Assembly (NCBI GenBank): GCA_039707655.1
Contig: CM077671.1
Location: 302,994,509-303,058,508, forward strand
DNA from: Elymus sibiricus
Lineage: Eukaryota; Streptophyta; Magnoliopsida; Poales; Poaceae
DNA length: 64,000 nucleotides
Direction: 5' to 3'
Part shown: piece after piece, positions 32,580-44,568 of the stretch
How positions within the stretch are numbered: position 1 is the stretch's first letter
Layout of the letters: the number at the start of each line of letters is the position of its first letter
Notes under the pieces: model-generated
What the model was told of the DNA's origin: nothing
What the model saw: only the letters and a program-made list of their open reading frames with translations
Database searches by the model: none
Position numbers and translations under genes: made by a program

Positions 32580-35500
32580 ACATCACTATTCTGATCCTGG
32601 GATCAGAATAGTTATTCTGATCACAGCGGCCCTATAAGGAGTCGAACAAGCGTTCCCGAGATCCAAAGAGCAGAGCCAGACCGGCCCATAAGCACTTTTC
32701 TGAACGGCCTTATAACCACCGACGACCTTCTCCTTCTGCAGTCCCGCCGCCATCCTCCTCCCATGGCCCCGCCGCCACCTCCTCCCGTGACCCGTCACCG
32801 GCCTCCTCCCGTGACCCGTCACCGGCCTCCTCCTGTGACCCGTCGCCGGCCTCCTCCCGTGACCCGTCGCTGGCCTCCTTCAGCGACCCGCCGCCGGCCT
32901 CCTCAAGAGGATTTGTTGCCGGCCTCCTCCCGCAAAAATATGTCGCATCAGTCGCTACTGCTCAAGGTTGAGGATCAACTAGATCCTGCTGGAATTGGAG
33001 TTGCACGGACGGCCTCGCGCTCATGCTGACGCACCTTCACGGAGGCCTCGGGTGTCCCTGGCGACCACCTCTTCATCGCGCGGCCGCCATTGCTCTCTCC
33101 GGCCAGAGCAGCCGCTGCTTCCTGCATCTACCCATGCTCCGCGGCATGCACACCTCGTCTCCCCCCGATGCCACCTTCCCACTTGTTCTCTCTTATCATT
33201 TGCTATTATCCCCATTATGTAGCGTTGCATTTTTGTGTTAAATTCCTGACAAAAATCTTTCGTGTATTTTGTGATGATGGATGCAGAGATTCACATAAGT
33301 TATGCAGAAGTTCAAGTTCAAAAAAACTGGCGGTCCGATGTTTAAAATATCTGGAAACAACTTCATTATGCTCTCCAGCTATGGCAGTTGGAGCCGTTGC
33401 TCCGTGAGCCCCCTGTTTCCGCTGCAATTTCTTGGAGCTCTGAACTGCAAAAACACTACTGCTCTGTCTATCGATCTGCTATTGATCTGCCATCACTGCT
33501 CTTAAAGGTTCTAATGAAGTTGAAGTGCTGCTGCTGCTAGCTGGAGGGGTTTCTTCAGTGAAGCAAAGATGGTGGCAGACTCCTATCCCATAGCACACTT
33601 GACGACCCGCCTGAAGCCTAAGCGGTGATCTGCCTGAGGCCTCAGTTGTGACCTTCATGCATCTTATCCAAGTTGTTGTTGTCATGGCCGCCAGTGGATG
33701 CATCAATTCTGGTGATGCAGGAAGAAGCAGTAAAAAAACTATGACGATGATCTTCTCAGGAGCCCCAATGCGTGAGAACAATATGCTCTTTTGGATGTGT
33801 CTATTCATATTTGTGACTTTATGCTCTATGGGTGTATGCTGAAATGTCTCAAAACAATAGTTGTTCCCCATTCTTTTATCGGTATGTTTTGGATATTAGT
33901 TGCTCTCTGGCAAAAAAATCATGTTTCATCAAGTTCATGTTTAACTACTATAAGAATTTCAGAAGTTGGAAACTTACGAAAACGAAAATCACTTCATAGA
34001 TAATACGAGGTGTGCATGGAGAAAAAATAATATTCTTCCCGTTTCTACGAAAAAATTGTTTATGAAAAATTGTTTGATGTTCATTTCAGAAGAGTATTTA
34101 AAAATAAACTAAGAAGGTCAAATTAAAATAGCTGAGAAGTTCAAAGTTTATGAAAAACTCAGGTTTTTTATCATTACTAAAGAATAAAACGAAGAAGTTC
34201 AAATAAAAAGCCTAGAAGTTCAAATTAAAATAACACCGAAGTTCGAAGTATGTACATAACTTAGATTTTTCTCGTTACTAAAGAATAAAATGAAGAAATT
34301 CAAATAAAAAAGGGTGAGAAGTTCAAATTAAAATAGCAGAGAAGTTCGAAGTTTATGAAAAACTCAGAATTTTTTTCTCGTTACTAGAATTCTTTACTCA
34401 AAAATAGAAAACGTGAAGTTCAAATTAAAATAGCACAAAAGTTCAAAGTGAAAACAGCCAGAAGTTCACGTGTTGCATGGTGTGTGTTTTCATATGAGAA
34501 AAAGGAATAAAAAGACAAATTATACAAAATTTGTTGCTAGAAGTTCAGGTGCTCGACACGAGACGGTTCAAAACTTCTTGTGAGTGTGGTTCACTATGTA
34601 TTTCTCACCCATTCTTGTGAGTGAGAAAAATGAATAAAAAGGCAAGGTCCAATTTTTTTCTTGCTATAAGTTCAAGTTCACGGTCGGAGAAAGTTAGAAA
34701 AATATTGTGAGAGAGGTTTGTACAAAAAGGAATATCATTTGTGTAACACCGACGAATGGGTGAGAAATTACAAACAAAAATACGCGACAGAAGTTCAACG
34801 TGGAAACAGCAGGAAGTTCAACCACTACGCTAAATGAATTTCAGATGAAAATCTTTTAAACCGTCGCGAGTATGAAAAAAATGATCAAGACGGAAAAGTT
34901 GCGTGTTTACAGCAGCTTTCCATCGGTATATCACTTGCTCAATTCTGATGAGTGGATGGAGAGCTACGAGAAAAAAATTGCATGTGAAGAAACAGAGTGA
35001 ATTTCAGGTACACATGTTGATGAAGTTCAAGTTCTTCACGCGCGGTGCATTTTCGAAGACTCTGTTTCGCGATAAAAGGCAGAACGCGTGATCTTGCCGT
35101 TTTCAAAATTTCTTGAAAACGGCTAGGAATAAGAGAAAATCATCTACATGAAAAAGTTTTGCATTTTCCGTAGCTTTTCAACGGTATATTATTTGCCCCA
35201 TTCCGATAAAGTTTGTAAAAATGACGGCCAAAATACGTTTTTAGCCATTTTCAAAATTGACTTAAAACCGTAAAGAACCGGAAGAAACGATCTACATATA
35301 AAAGTTTCGAATTTGTTCAAGCTTTCCAACGCCATATCATTTGCTGCATTCCGACAAACCGTTGAGAGAAAAAACTCGAAAATACGAACTCGGTACAGAT
35401 TCGGCCATTTTCCAAATTACTTTTAAACCGTTCATAGTTAGAACAAACTTTTTATATGGAAAGATGCGCATTTTCATAAGCTTTCCAAAGCCATATCATA

Positions 35501-36183
35501 TGCATCGATAGGACTAGCCGTTTTCAAATTAACCCCAAAATACGAACCCGGCTGTTCGGTTTCTAAAATTCCGCCATTTTTGAAATTGCTCTTAATCCGT
35601 AGTGAATTTGGAAAAATGTTCAACATGTGAAATGAGAGGATTTGCAGCAGCTATCCAACGCCATCTCATTTGACTCATTCCGATAAAGGGTTTAGGAATG
35701 TGCTCGAAAATACGATTCACATTTTTGTGTGTGAAGAAAAACGGTTTTCAAAACAGCTCTTAAACCATTTAGATTTTGACAAAAATTCAACTTAGGTCGT
35801 GACCGTCATGTCCACAGCTTTCCAACGGTATATTGCAAGCGTCGTTTGGACAATGTACAGGAAGTTCAACCTCTCACCAAGGGAAGTTCAGGTCGAACAA
35901 CTCACGCAGTAAAATTGCAACAGACGCAAGTTCATCACATCCCGAGAGCAAATCCGCCAACGAGCGAGATTCCTATTTAAAACGGGCATTTAGATGCTAA
36001 AAACCGTTCCCAGATTACACTTACGTCACATAGAACACGACTGACCAGAAAAATTCGCGCGGGGAGACACGGTTGCGAAGATAGGCCGAAGGTCGGTTTC
36101 CTACAGAGGGAAGTTCAGGTTTTGTAACTCAGGAAGTTCAACCCGTGATCAGAATAATATTCTGATCTCGTGATCAGAATAGT

Positions 36184-36186
<3 letters not shown>
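32578..36186. mobile_element. 3.6-kb non-coding element inserted in a TA microsatellite, palindromic ends
   Basis: The insert is bounded by TA runs on both sides. Its ends are inverted: CACTATTCTGATC at 32584 and GATCAGAATAGTG ending at 36184. Each end is itself palindromic, with repeated ATTCTGATC/GATCAGAAT boxes (32586-32620 and 36154-36182). The left third has C-rich repeats of CCTCCTCCCGTGACCCGTC (32780-32890). From about 33960 to 36130 a GAAGTTCA motif recurs many times, with recurrent GCTTTCCAACG.CATATCATTTG lines. No transposase is visible. TA-microsatellite targeting recalls the rice Micron MITEs, but superfamily is unassigned (CACTA-like or Mutator-like are possible). Confidence 0.6.

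Positions 36187-36253
<67 letters not shown>
36187..36253. repeat. (TA)n microsatellite, right flank of inserted element
   Basis: About 33 TA units follow the element end, then AAGGTAAAAG leads back into the third exon region of the protease-type pseudogene. A short AAGGTAAAAGT duplication lies at the junction (36252-36274). Confidence 0.95.
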
Positions 36254-36257
<4 letters not shown>

Positions 36258-39200
36258 AAAGTAAGGTAAAAGTAACACTCACTTGAAGTTGTAAGGTAAA
36301 AGTATTTCTGGTTTGGTATTTAGGGCCTTCAAAAACCTTGGCAACATTTTCTCCGTGTCTTTAGGGTAAGTACTTAACACCTTTTCATTAACGGTATTTG
36401 GGTCAATGAACCCAATGCCATAGACTCCATCTCTTTCCAATTCAAAAATCTTCATTCTGCACAATACCACATAAAAGAATATAGTGAGGATAATTACAGA
36501 CAATGAACGAGCTGAGCTAGAGACTTAATCAAATTATAGAAAGAAATCACTTACAGACAGTAGCAACTGACGCTAGATTTGTCGAGTGCTTTTTGATTGA
36601 ATAACTGAAAGAATTCTTCATTTTCAATCCACAAATCATTTTCATGGATGTAATGCTTTTGCTTGACTTTCACCATGAGGCTCTCTCGCCCGACCTTTAC
36701 TTCTCTCATGTACCACTGATGCAAGCTGTACATTTGCGTTGATAGAAGCTTCTCATCTTCAGGACTCACGAGAGGGTTCCCGCGGACATATGCCCATTCT
36801 AGTTCCTTCGGATCTGTCGGTGGGAATTCCTCGATCTCTAGGAGTTGTTCAACAGTGATACCGAGTTGTCTAGCATTCTCTCTATCAGCGTCGGTTATTA
36901 CCACCTTATCGGTAGTCACCTTGAGCGGGGTCATCGATTGCACTGCCTGTTCTCCGAGCTGGGGAACAGTTTTCCCGCATTTACTACTACTACCGCTCGA
37001 CTTTTATTTTTTTTGTTTATGATAGGACTTGCTAATAGAGTGTTCATAGTTTGATAGCGTCCTTTTCTCCGCCGGTTTAGTTGCATTCAAAAAGTGTTGT
37101 ACGACTTCCTCAGGTATTTTCTCCTTTGGCGGCGGGGGCGGTTTCGGTCCAAAATGGGCCTTCAATTCCTTAGCCTCTTGTTCATCGATTTCCTCGGCAG
37201 TCTTCTCGTAAGCTAACTTGTTTGTGGCAGGAGGCTCGGGTTTCTTCTTTTGTGCTCTCTTCCCCTTGGGAGACGACGGATATCGATATCGCGGACTCGC
37301 CCTAGGCTCCGTCTCGGGGTGGGATTGACTATGCTGACGTGGCGGAGATCGATATGGCGGACTCGCCCTACGCTCCGTCTCGAGGTGGGTTGGAGTCAGC
37401 TGACGCGGTGGACTTGGAGGACTCGCCCTGCGCTCCGTCTCGAGGTGGGTTGGAGTCTGCTGACGCGGCGGACTTGGAGGAGGAGTCGGTGGCCTTGGCA
37501 CCGAGTTTGGAAACACGATGCATTCCTTTTTCCATAAAATGACACAACGCCTGGCTTCTCCCAGTGTCCGCTCCCCTTCACCTCCAAGGTAGTCAAGATC
37601 TAGTGATTCATATGCCGACACAACTTGATCCACCCCGACACGAGCATAGCCAGGTGGAATCGGATTGCCGTGGAAAGTTGCTTCAGGTCCACTCGGTAAA
37701 GCAAAGCCGTCCGCCACCTTCATGGATATGTTCTTCAGTTTCACGTGTAGCTCACAAGCTGTCGACTCTAGGATATCATCCACGGGGTAGCGAGCCAGCA
37801 GTGCATCATCGGCCGGGACCCCCGTGGAACCCACGCTGCTTTTCGGCATAGATGATGGAATGGTACCATCCAATGCTGGATCTGGTTGTTGCTGCTGCTG
37901 AGACGCGCCTTGCTAGCTAAGTTTGTTGATTTGCTCCTGCTACATGTTATATTTGCGTTCCAAGTCCTGAATCCGATCTACTTCATGCTTCTTCTTTCTG
38001 TCACGACTTCTGTAGCTGTCGTTCCAATCCACAAACCCCAGAAGCCACGGAACCATGCCTTTGCCTCGTGTTCGTCCCGGGTGTTCAGGATTCTTGAGGG
38101 CGCGCGAAAGCTCGTCCTTCTCTCTCTCGGGCTCGTACACACCCGCTCGAGCTTCTGCTATTGCTTTAAGTAACTCGTCCGTGGCTTCTTTAAGACTTGC
38201 CTGTTCACGAACCTCCCCTGTCTTTGGGTCCAACTTTCCCCCATGTGCATAAAACCAAGTCATGCACCTCTCGGGCCAAGTCTCTGTTACTGGAGTGACC
38301 CCTGCAGCTTTCATGTTTCTCTCAGATTCATCCCACTTAGGCAACCCATACTTGTAGCCGCCTGGCCCCAGACGATGGTGCCACGTTTTTTTGTCGGCAT
38401 TTATCTTGTTTATTCTCGACCGTTCCTTAGCTACTTGTGATTCCTTGAACTTCACAAATTCGTCCCAGTCATCTGCTAACTTCACATATTCTCCTTTGAA
38501 TTCTGGAGTCTTCCTTCCGTTTTCCACGTAACTTTTCCATAATCTTTTCTTTCAAGACTGGAATTGTGTGGCCATCTTCTTAAGAGCACACTTCTTGACT
38601 TTCTCCCGTTGGACATCTCTGAGACCCTCTGGTAGGGTGAAATGTTTCATGAGCGCCTCCCAAAGCAGATTTTTTGCTCTTTCGCTGACAAAAGAAACTA
38701 CTTGGGTATCTTTTGGCTGATTCCATTCTTGAACGGTGATCGGGATTTGGTCCCTAACGATAACTCCGCATTGACGTATAAATTTGTCCGCATTCTCTTT
38801 AGGAGCAATCGGTTTGCCATCTGCTCTGATTTGATCGATGTTGTACTTTACGCCTTCTTTCAACTTTCTTGTCGGGCCACGTTTAACCCTTGTAGAAGAT
38901 TTTCTCGATCCGGAGGGCTAAAAGGAAGAAAGATTCGTTAATATATACAAATCAATCAATACATCTGATGATCACCAGAGGGCAATTAATACCTCGCCGG
39001 ACTCTGTTAAATGCACAAAAATTTCTTCGCCATCGTCATTGTCAGCTGGCTCGCCTTCGTCTCTTGGTTGTTCTTCCTCAATTCCCTCGCCGGATGGGTT
39101 AAGGTATTGTGAGCCATCATCCACTTCATTCTCTTTGTTTCCGGAGCGTATCAGGTCGTACATGGCATTCTCTTGATCATGGTCTCTGTTTCTACCGTCC

Positions 39201-39371
39201 ATAGCTTAACTAATCTAGAACAAATATAAAACAATTAGAATGCATTCAATAAGCAGAACCGGAGATATGCAAATCAATACAAGGCAATGCAACAAAACGA
39301 TCATATAATATCACTAATACATCATCGAATAGTATCACTAATACATCATCGAATATTATTATATAATATCA

Positions 39372-39773
39372 CTAATATAGATCTAGTTGACGTCTCGCGG
39401 CGCAGGCGGTGGACACCCAAAGAGAAGGAACTATGACAGGATCATAGCTCGGGTGAGATCCCTGAAGAACCTGCCAGGTATTGGAGAACCTGGCGTCCAA
39501 CGCAGCCATGTAGCGTCGGACGTGCTCGTCCTCCTCCCTGACACGGCAACGTACCACCTCCGCGGGGGCCGGCTCCCTCTGCACCGAAAGTGGTCCATGC
39601 GACCGCCACCAAAGAACCTCCGGGTCGACGACGGGACCCTGATTCCTCACCAAGATGCGTGCCCCGAAAGGCAGCACCTCCCAGTGCCAGCCCGACGGAG
39701 TCCAGTCCCGGACATGGCGCCTCTCAAGCAGGCTGTTGCCACCAAGTCGACGACGAGGATGTTGGCCGGGCAT
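39372..39773 (-). CDS. Short conserved CACTA ORF, second copy
   Basis: An intact 133-residue frame starting MPGQHPRRR, aligned end to end with 14086-13679 and differing at scattered residues and a few codon indels. The same C-terminal ACAARRQLDLY and the block EEDEHVRRYMAAL are kept. It remains open although the neighbouring protease-type gene has four stops. No domain recognised. As in the first copy it stands just upstream of that gene on the same strand. Confidence 0.45.
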   Translation of the reverse strand: MPGQHPRRRLGGNSLLERRHVRDWTPSGWHWEVLPFGARILVRNQGPVVDPEVLWWRSHGPLSVQREPAPAEVVRCRVREEDEHVRRYMAALDARFSNTWQVLQGSHPSYDPVIVPSLWVSTACAARRQLDLY

Positions 39774-39899
39774 CGTCGACTCAACGGCTACGCTATGCAA
39801 CTAAACATTTAAACATGTAAACATCATATATCTGCCTAATATAAAATATGTAATGCCTAATAAAAAAGTCTCATTTACTAGAACATATTAACATCTAAA

Positions 39900-40136
39900 C
39901 TCCTCACCGGCGATCGTCGGGGACTCCTCCGGCGATCGACGACGAGGATGCGGGCCGAGACTCCTCCGGCGATCGTCCGGGACTCCTCCGGCAATCGTCC
40001 GGGGCTCCTCACCGGCGATCGTCGGGGACTCCTCCGGCGATCGACAACTAAAACAACCTAAAACAACTAAAACAACTACAACTAAAACAACCTAACTAAT
40101 AACTAAAACAACTACAACTAAAACAACCTAACTAAT
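39900..40136. repeat. GGCGATCGTC minisatellite and AACTAAAACAACC repeats
   Basis: Repeats of ACTCCTCCGGCGATCGTCGG type (about five, 39905-40045) are followed by ACAACTAAAACAACCTAAC repeats to 40136. They match the low-complexity start at 14180-14440 of the first CACTA copy, after which this copy is deleted. Confidence 0.7.
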
Positions 40137-40167
40137 AACCCTTTTTTGTGATCCTCTAACATGCGCT

Positions 40168-41290
40168 TTCAATTGCATTATTCTTCATGATTGTCTATAG
40201 AGAAAACATGATTCTACATGTAAATTTGAAGTGGGTGAAGTTTTTTCCTACTAGAATCAATGGTATATGAATCACCAAGAAAAATACTTATGTATTACAA
40301 TCCTACCAACCAAAGAGGTCCTAACAGAGTATCATAAAAAATAGCAATAGCAAATTCTTACAAATATTTTTTAGGAAAAATATCGTACAGATTAAAATTC
40401 TACCGATCAAGGATTACACTTTGTTAGGACCATCTATGACCTGCAAAAAGAAAAGAAATAGACACTTTCAACTGCATTATTATTTACTTCTTTTATACTG
40501 AATCATACTTGCTCATATTTTTTAACGAAATTAGTGCGTCTACAACAAACACACATGTTAAGATGTGACTTCTCAAAAAAAAAGATGTGACTTTCTATTA
40601 AGAGCCTTTTTGACTTGCAGAATTTATAAAACGCAGGAATAAGAAAAGAATGACACAAGAAATAGAGTGCCATGGCACACTAAATACTACCCCCTCGCGA
40701 ACCAACATGTGGTTGGAGGTTATAGGAGGACAGTGATATCCCCTGTCCACCAAAGTTCAAGTCCCAAACTTGACATTGGTGTTTGCATTTTCCTGAATTT
40801 ATTTCAGGCACGTCGACGATGTGCGTTTAGTGGAGGAAGACGTTCCCATCGACTACGAAGGCGTCTGTGATAACTTCATCAATCTCAAGACGATGTGCCA
40901 GCTCAATCTTTCGGAGATGCTCATAGGGATAGAGTGTGCGTGTGTGCGATCATACATATGATTGTATGTGCGTATGTATAAGCGTATGTGTTGCTTTATT
41001 ATAATATAAAGCGAGGGGAAACACTTTATTGTCATGAGCATCAGTGTCGGTGTAAAAAAAATCTACTCCCTCTGTTCATAAGTGTATTTAAACCGCCGAA
41101 ACGTCTTATAAAGAAAATATGATTCTTCACGTAAACTTGAAAGTGGATGGGATATTTTTTTCTAGAATCTATGACAGATGAATCATAATAATAATAAGAA
41201 AAATACCGTATAGATTACAATTCTACTACCACGACTCAAAGAGGCCCTAACAAAGTGGATCACAAAAAATAACAAACAGCACCAAATCGT
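40168..41290. other. Gene-free flank with direct repeats and MITE remnants
   Basis: Two related AT-rich blocks, about 40195-40345 and 41105-41272, share ACATGATTCT/ATATGATTCT, CTAGAATC, AAAAATAC and a CAAAGAGGYCCTAAC end, which is Harbinger-like. Between them lie a unit of the old tandem repeat (40428-40640) and a SINE. A short CTCCCTCTGTTCATAAGTG stretch at 41066 followed by AAACGTCTTATA resembles a Stowaway MITE remnant. No gene is supported upstream of the bHLH start beyond its leader. Confidence 0.5.
40693..40990 (+). mobile_element. Au-type SINE
   Basis: Starts CCTCGCGAACCAACATGTGG, with a tRNA-like A box (TGGTTGGAGGTTATAGGA) and a B box (AGTTCAAGTCCC at 40755). The body with GAGGAAGACGTTCCCATCG, AATCTCAAGACGATGTG and CGGAGATGCTCATAGGG closely follows the Au SINE of Triticeae as I remember it. 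It ends around TATGTGTTGCTTTATTA. It is diverged, with no clear target duplication. Confidence 0.75.
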
Positions 41291-41787
41291 AGGCCTGAAG
41301 CATGCTAGAGCCCCGCGATCATTCTCACTCACGAGCACCCCCACTCCCACTCACTCACTCACCAGCCGGCCGGCCACCCCGCGCGCTGGTGCGGCGGTGC
41401 ATGCGTGCGTCCACTGTACACAAACGCCACGACACGAACCAGACACGAGCCGAAAAAACAACTCTTTGCAGAGGCGAAAAGGCCGGGCCCACATGCCGCT
41501 CCCCGCCCTCTCGCATGCACAGCGCCGTACAGCATTGCTTTCGCTTGCTTGCCGTGGCACTTGCCGTCTCGACCACTGCCGCCCCGCGATAAAAAGCCAA
41601 CCCTCGATGCGCCGTGGCCACGGGCGAGCGAGCGAGCGGGCTTAAAAGGCAAGCGAGAACCCCCAGTTTGACCGGGAAAGAAAGCAGCGGATCGGTCGGA
41701 GCGAGCAGCCACTACCGTCCCTCCACCACCACCACCTCCTCCACCCACCTCCACGAAGCCAGCCGAGAGCGGCCGGTCGACGGCGAC

Positions 41788-44057
41788 ATGTGGGAAGGGG
41801 GCGTGCACGGGAGCCACCAGGACGCCGCGCGCCTGCTGCCCCCCTGGCTCGGTGGCCCGGCCGCGTTCGCCGACCCCGTCGGTGCCGCGGCCGGGGCCGG
41901 GTTCGGGGTCGGCGGCTACTCGTGCGACGTCGTCGGGCAGGCAGGCGGGGTGTTCGGGTTCGGGTTCGAGGCGGCCGTCGTCGCGGCGCAGCAGCAGCGC
42001 GCGGCCGAGGCGGCGGCGGCCGCGGCCGGGGGCAGCAAGGCCGTCGTGTCCGGGCTGCTCGGGAGCCTGCAGGCGGAGCTGGGCCGGATGAACGCCGGGG
42101 AGATCATGGACGCCAAGGCCCTGGCCGCGTCGCGGAGCCACAGCGAGGCCGAGCGCCGCCGCCGGCAGCGCATCAACGGCCACCTCGCCAGGCTCCGCAG
42201 CCTCCTCCCCAACACCACCAAGGTACCTATACGTGATCCGATGAGTCGATCATCATATGTGTTTACGCACGATGCACGAACACCTCCTCGATCATCCAAA
42301 ACCATAAACTCTTTTCACGCATGCCGCGATCCCTAATTATCTCGCTCGTCTCGGGACATGTAGCCTTGTCCTAGCTGCTGCTCGTTTGATCTTCGATCGC
42401 AAATTACTGCTACCTCCAAGCTGTTAATTTGATTCCTTTTTATGTGCATGGTGGCAGTCCCCTAGCTAAGCTAGGTGCTGCACCCATAATGGCAAAGACG
42501 TGCAAGGTCGATCCACAATGGAACAGCTTCACGGATCCTTGCCTACAGGCTACTGCTGTGATCACAGATTCACAGTGCCCAAACCACAATGAAGCAAGAA
42601 TCAGGGCTTGTAAACCGGCGGCTGGTGTTAACCTTCGTTTGCTAGGTCTTTCACGGATATGCATATATAGCTAGCAATAGACTCGATCAATTTTCACTAG
42701 CCTGCATGCCGTAGCCTCTAGGTAGCTTGCTAGGAAGATAATACTTTTCACTATCGAGGAAATAAAAGAACGCATACTAACCTGTGGTAAATGTTAGAAT
42801 GCAAAATAAACTGTGTTAAAGGTTGCCGTTCGCATCGGTTCTTTCTTCTAGTCAATTAGACATGTTATTCATCTGGTGGTTCTGTTCGATCTAGCAGTAT
42901 GCTGATATTTCATCTGGGAGATAGGATTAAAAGGTACTTGCATATGGTGTTATCTGAGTGATACATGGTGAACATACAGTCAGGAGGGAAAATCTCTTAT
43001 TAACCAGGCGATCTCCATTAGTGGCAATGGGGCAGGACGCACCCAGGCACCGCACGCCGTATGTGCTCCCGTACTCGTGACAAGACGGGAGGGGCCGCCA
43101 GGGCAAGAAATCTTTCATACGCCGGGGAAACCGCTGCTTCTGCTCGGAGAGCAGGAGAAAAAAAGAGAGCAAAGTGAGAGAGACAATAATGAACTCCATG
43201 TATACATGCATAGATGCACCTACATGGCACCAGTCACAGCACCACGCGCACCTACGCCCATGCACCTAGCTAAGCTAAAGCCCAAAAAGACATGAGAATG
43301 CAGCGGAAAGCTGCACCGCGACCACGTTTCTTGCCACCTTTTTCTCCACGCTCACACCAGCCTGATCATCATTTTAATCGATCAATTATTACTAGCGTGG
43401 GCATGCGGTGCTCCATTCTCCTGGTAATCGGCTTGTAATCGCATGTGGTTTGCGGTCGTGCGCGTGCAGACGGACAAGGCGTCGCTGCTTGCCGAGGTGC
43501 TGGAGCACGTCAAGGAGCTGAAGCGGCAGACCTCGGCGATGACCATGATGGCTGCTGCTGCCGTTGGGGGCGACGAAGACGACGATGGCGCGCCGGTGCA
43601 GATGCTGCCGACGGAGGCCGACGAGCTGGGCGTCGACGCCACGGAAGACGGGGAGGGGCGGCTCGTGGTGCGGGCGTCGCTGTGCTGCGAGGACCGCCCG
43701 GACCTCATCCCCGACATCATCCGGGCGCTCGCGGCTCTGCGGCTACGCGCGCACCGGGCGGAGATCACCACGCTGGGCGGGCGCGTCCGGAGCGTGCTCC
43801 TCATCACGGCGGAAGAGGGCGAGGAGGGCGATGACGAGGGCGGACGCGGGAATGGAGACGGCATCGACGAGGAGTGCGCCGCCTCTCACCGGAGGCACGA
43901 GTGCATCGCGTCGGTCCAGGAGGCACTGCGCGGCGTCATGGACCGCAGGGCGGCGTGCAGCAACGACACGTCGTCGTCCGGCGGTGGTGGTGGCGGTGGC
44001 GGCAGCATCAAGAGGCAGCGCATGAACTACGGGGCGCATGAGCAGTGCTCAGCTTAG
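41788..44057 (+). CDS. bHLH transcription factor, bHLH30/AIG1-type, two exons
   Basis: Exons 41788-42222 and 43470-44057 (intron GT-AG, about 1.25 kb) join in phase 0 to a 340-residue protein. The N-terminal part is Gly/Ala-rich. The basic region SHSEAERRRRQRINGHLARL holds the E-box contact residues H118, E122 and R126. Helix 1 ends in LRSLLPNTTK, and helix 2 is TDKASLLAEVLEHVKELKRQ. An ACT-like segment follows (about 209-258), then an acidic and a Gly-rich tail. The split between PNTTK and TDKAS and the C-terminal LCCEDRPDLIPDI block are typical of the Arabidopsis bHLH30/32/106/107 group. It is a nuclear DNA-binding regulator; its target is not inferable. The first ATG of the GC-rich exon is used; no lesion is seen. 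Confidence 0.88.
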
Positions 44058-44568
44058 TCCCGTACCGGCATTATCCAAGATCGCAAGAGCTGCATGCATT
44101 GCGCATGCACCTATTAGCGTAGCTAGCTAAAGTTTTAGTCATCGCAAGCTTTGGGGTGTGGTCCTTTGGGTATAATGGTGTGCATGATGGGGTAAAAACG
44201 TGAAACTGCAAGAGAGGGAGAGTTTTATGCATCCCTTTTATGTTCTTCAGTTCTTGTGCATGGATGCATGGATGCTACGCAACTGTATACCTTGGGAGAG
44301 GAGGGTGAGAGCTCTTTCAAGTCAGCCTTCATACGGGGAGGGTGATGTGGGTGTACAAATGTGCTATCTCTTCTGGGTATAATTGAAGGTGGTACTGGCT
44401 TTATATGTTTGCATTTGGAGTTGGAGTTGTGTTATGCAGGATTATGATTAGCTGTTGTTGGAGTTGGAGTTGAAGCTGATCACATTGCGTTCACAGATTC
44501 AGAAACGTTGCATTTTGGTTAAAATCTCGATTTTAGTTGAGCAAATGCATGGTTTATTAAGTCACTTT
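44058..44568. other. 3' flank of the bHLH gene
   Basis: Likely holds the 3' untranslated region; GTTGGAGTTGGAGTTG repeats lie at 44418-44432 and 44457-44474. No other gene. The Copia LTR begins at 44569, so the bHLH gene ends about 510 bases from a large retrotransposon nest. Confidence 0.5.

Larger units (their letters stand above)
31740..39202 (-). pseudogene. Broken copy of the C48/Ulp1-like CACTA gene
   Basis: Exons correspond one to one with those of the 13517-9785 gene: exon 1 from 39202, exon 2 38917-36555, and small exons to a stop at 31740-31742. Four in-frame stops lie in exon 2: 38554-38552, 37942-37940, 37915-37913 and 37006-37004. Exon 1 lacks one T before its donor, shifting the frame. 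In contrast the protease end is still well preserved: the acceptor before the His exon is AG, and YHWILLII, VEVLDS and CMRQQQGTSLCAYY are readable. The 3.6-kb insertion lies in the intron before the His exon. It cannot give a full-length product. Confidence 0.8.
31275..40167 (-). mobile_element. Second CACTA copy, right end and transposase deleted
   Basis: It starts with the same CACTAGTAGAAAACAGG end and the same subterminal TTTAGTCCCGG pairs as the element at 9289. The protease-type gene and the short ORF follow in the same order. After the AACTAAAACAACC repeats only 31 bases of TNP2 remain (40137-40167, identical to 21023-21053), and then unrelated sequence begins. Thus the transposase, the middle region with the hairpin and the right terminal repeat are gone. 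A 3.6-kb element is inserted at about 32578-36186. The copy cannot transpose alone or, lacking one end, in trans. Confidence 0.88.

Noticed and set aside
32763..33029. Pro/Arg-rich 88-codon frame in the microsatellite-embedded element
   Set aside because: Translation of a C-rich minisatellite; no start context or homologous protein recognised.
32584..36184. Calling the 3.6-kb insert a CACTA element because it begins CACTA
   Set aside because: No 3-base target duplication outside the ends (CAT versus TTT), no subterminal repeat of the CACTA kind and no TNP2; class left open.
36279..36503. Short frames at 36.3 and 10.6 kb as separate genes
   Set aside because: They are exon 3 of the spliced protease-type CACTA gene.
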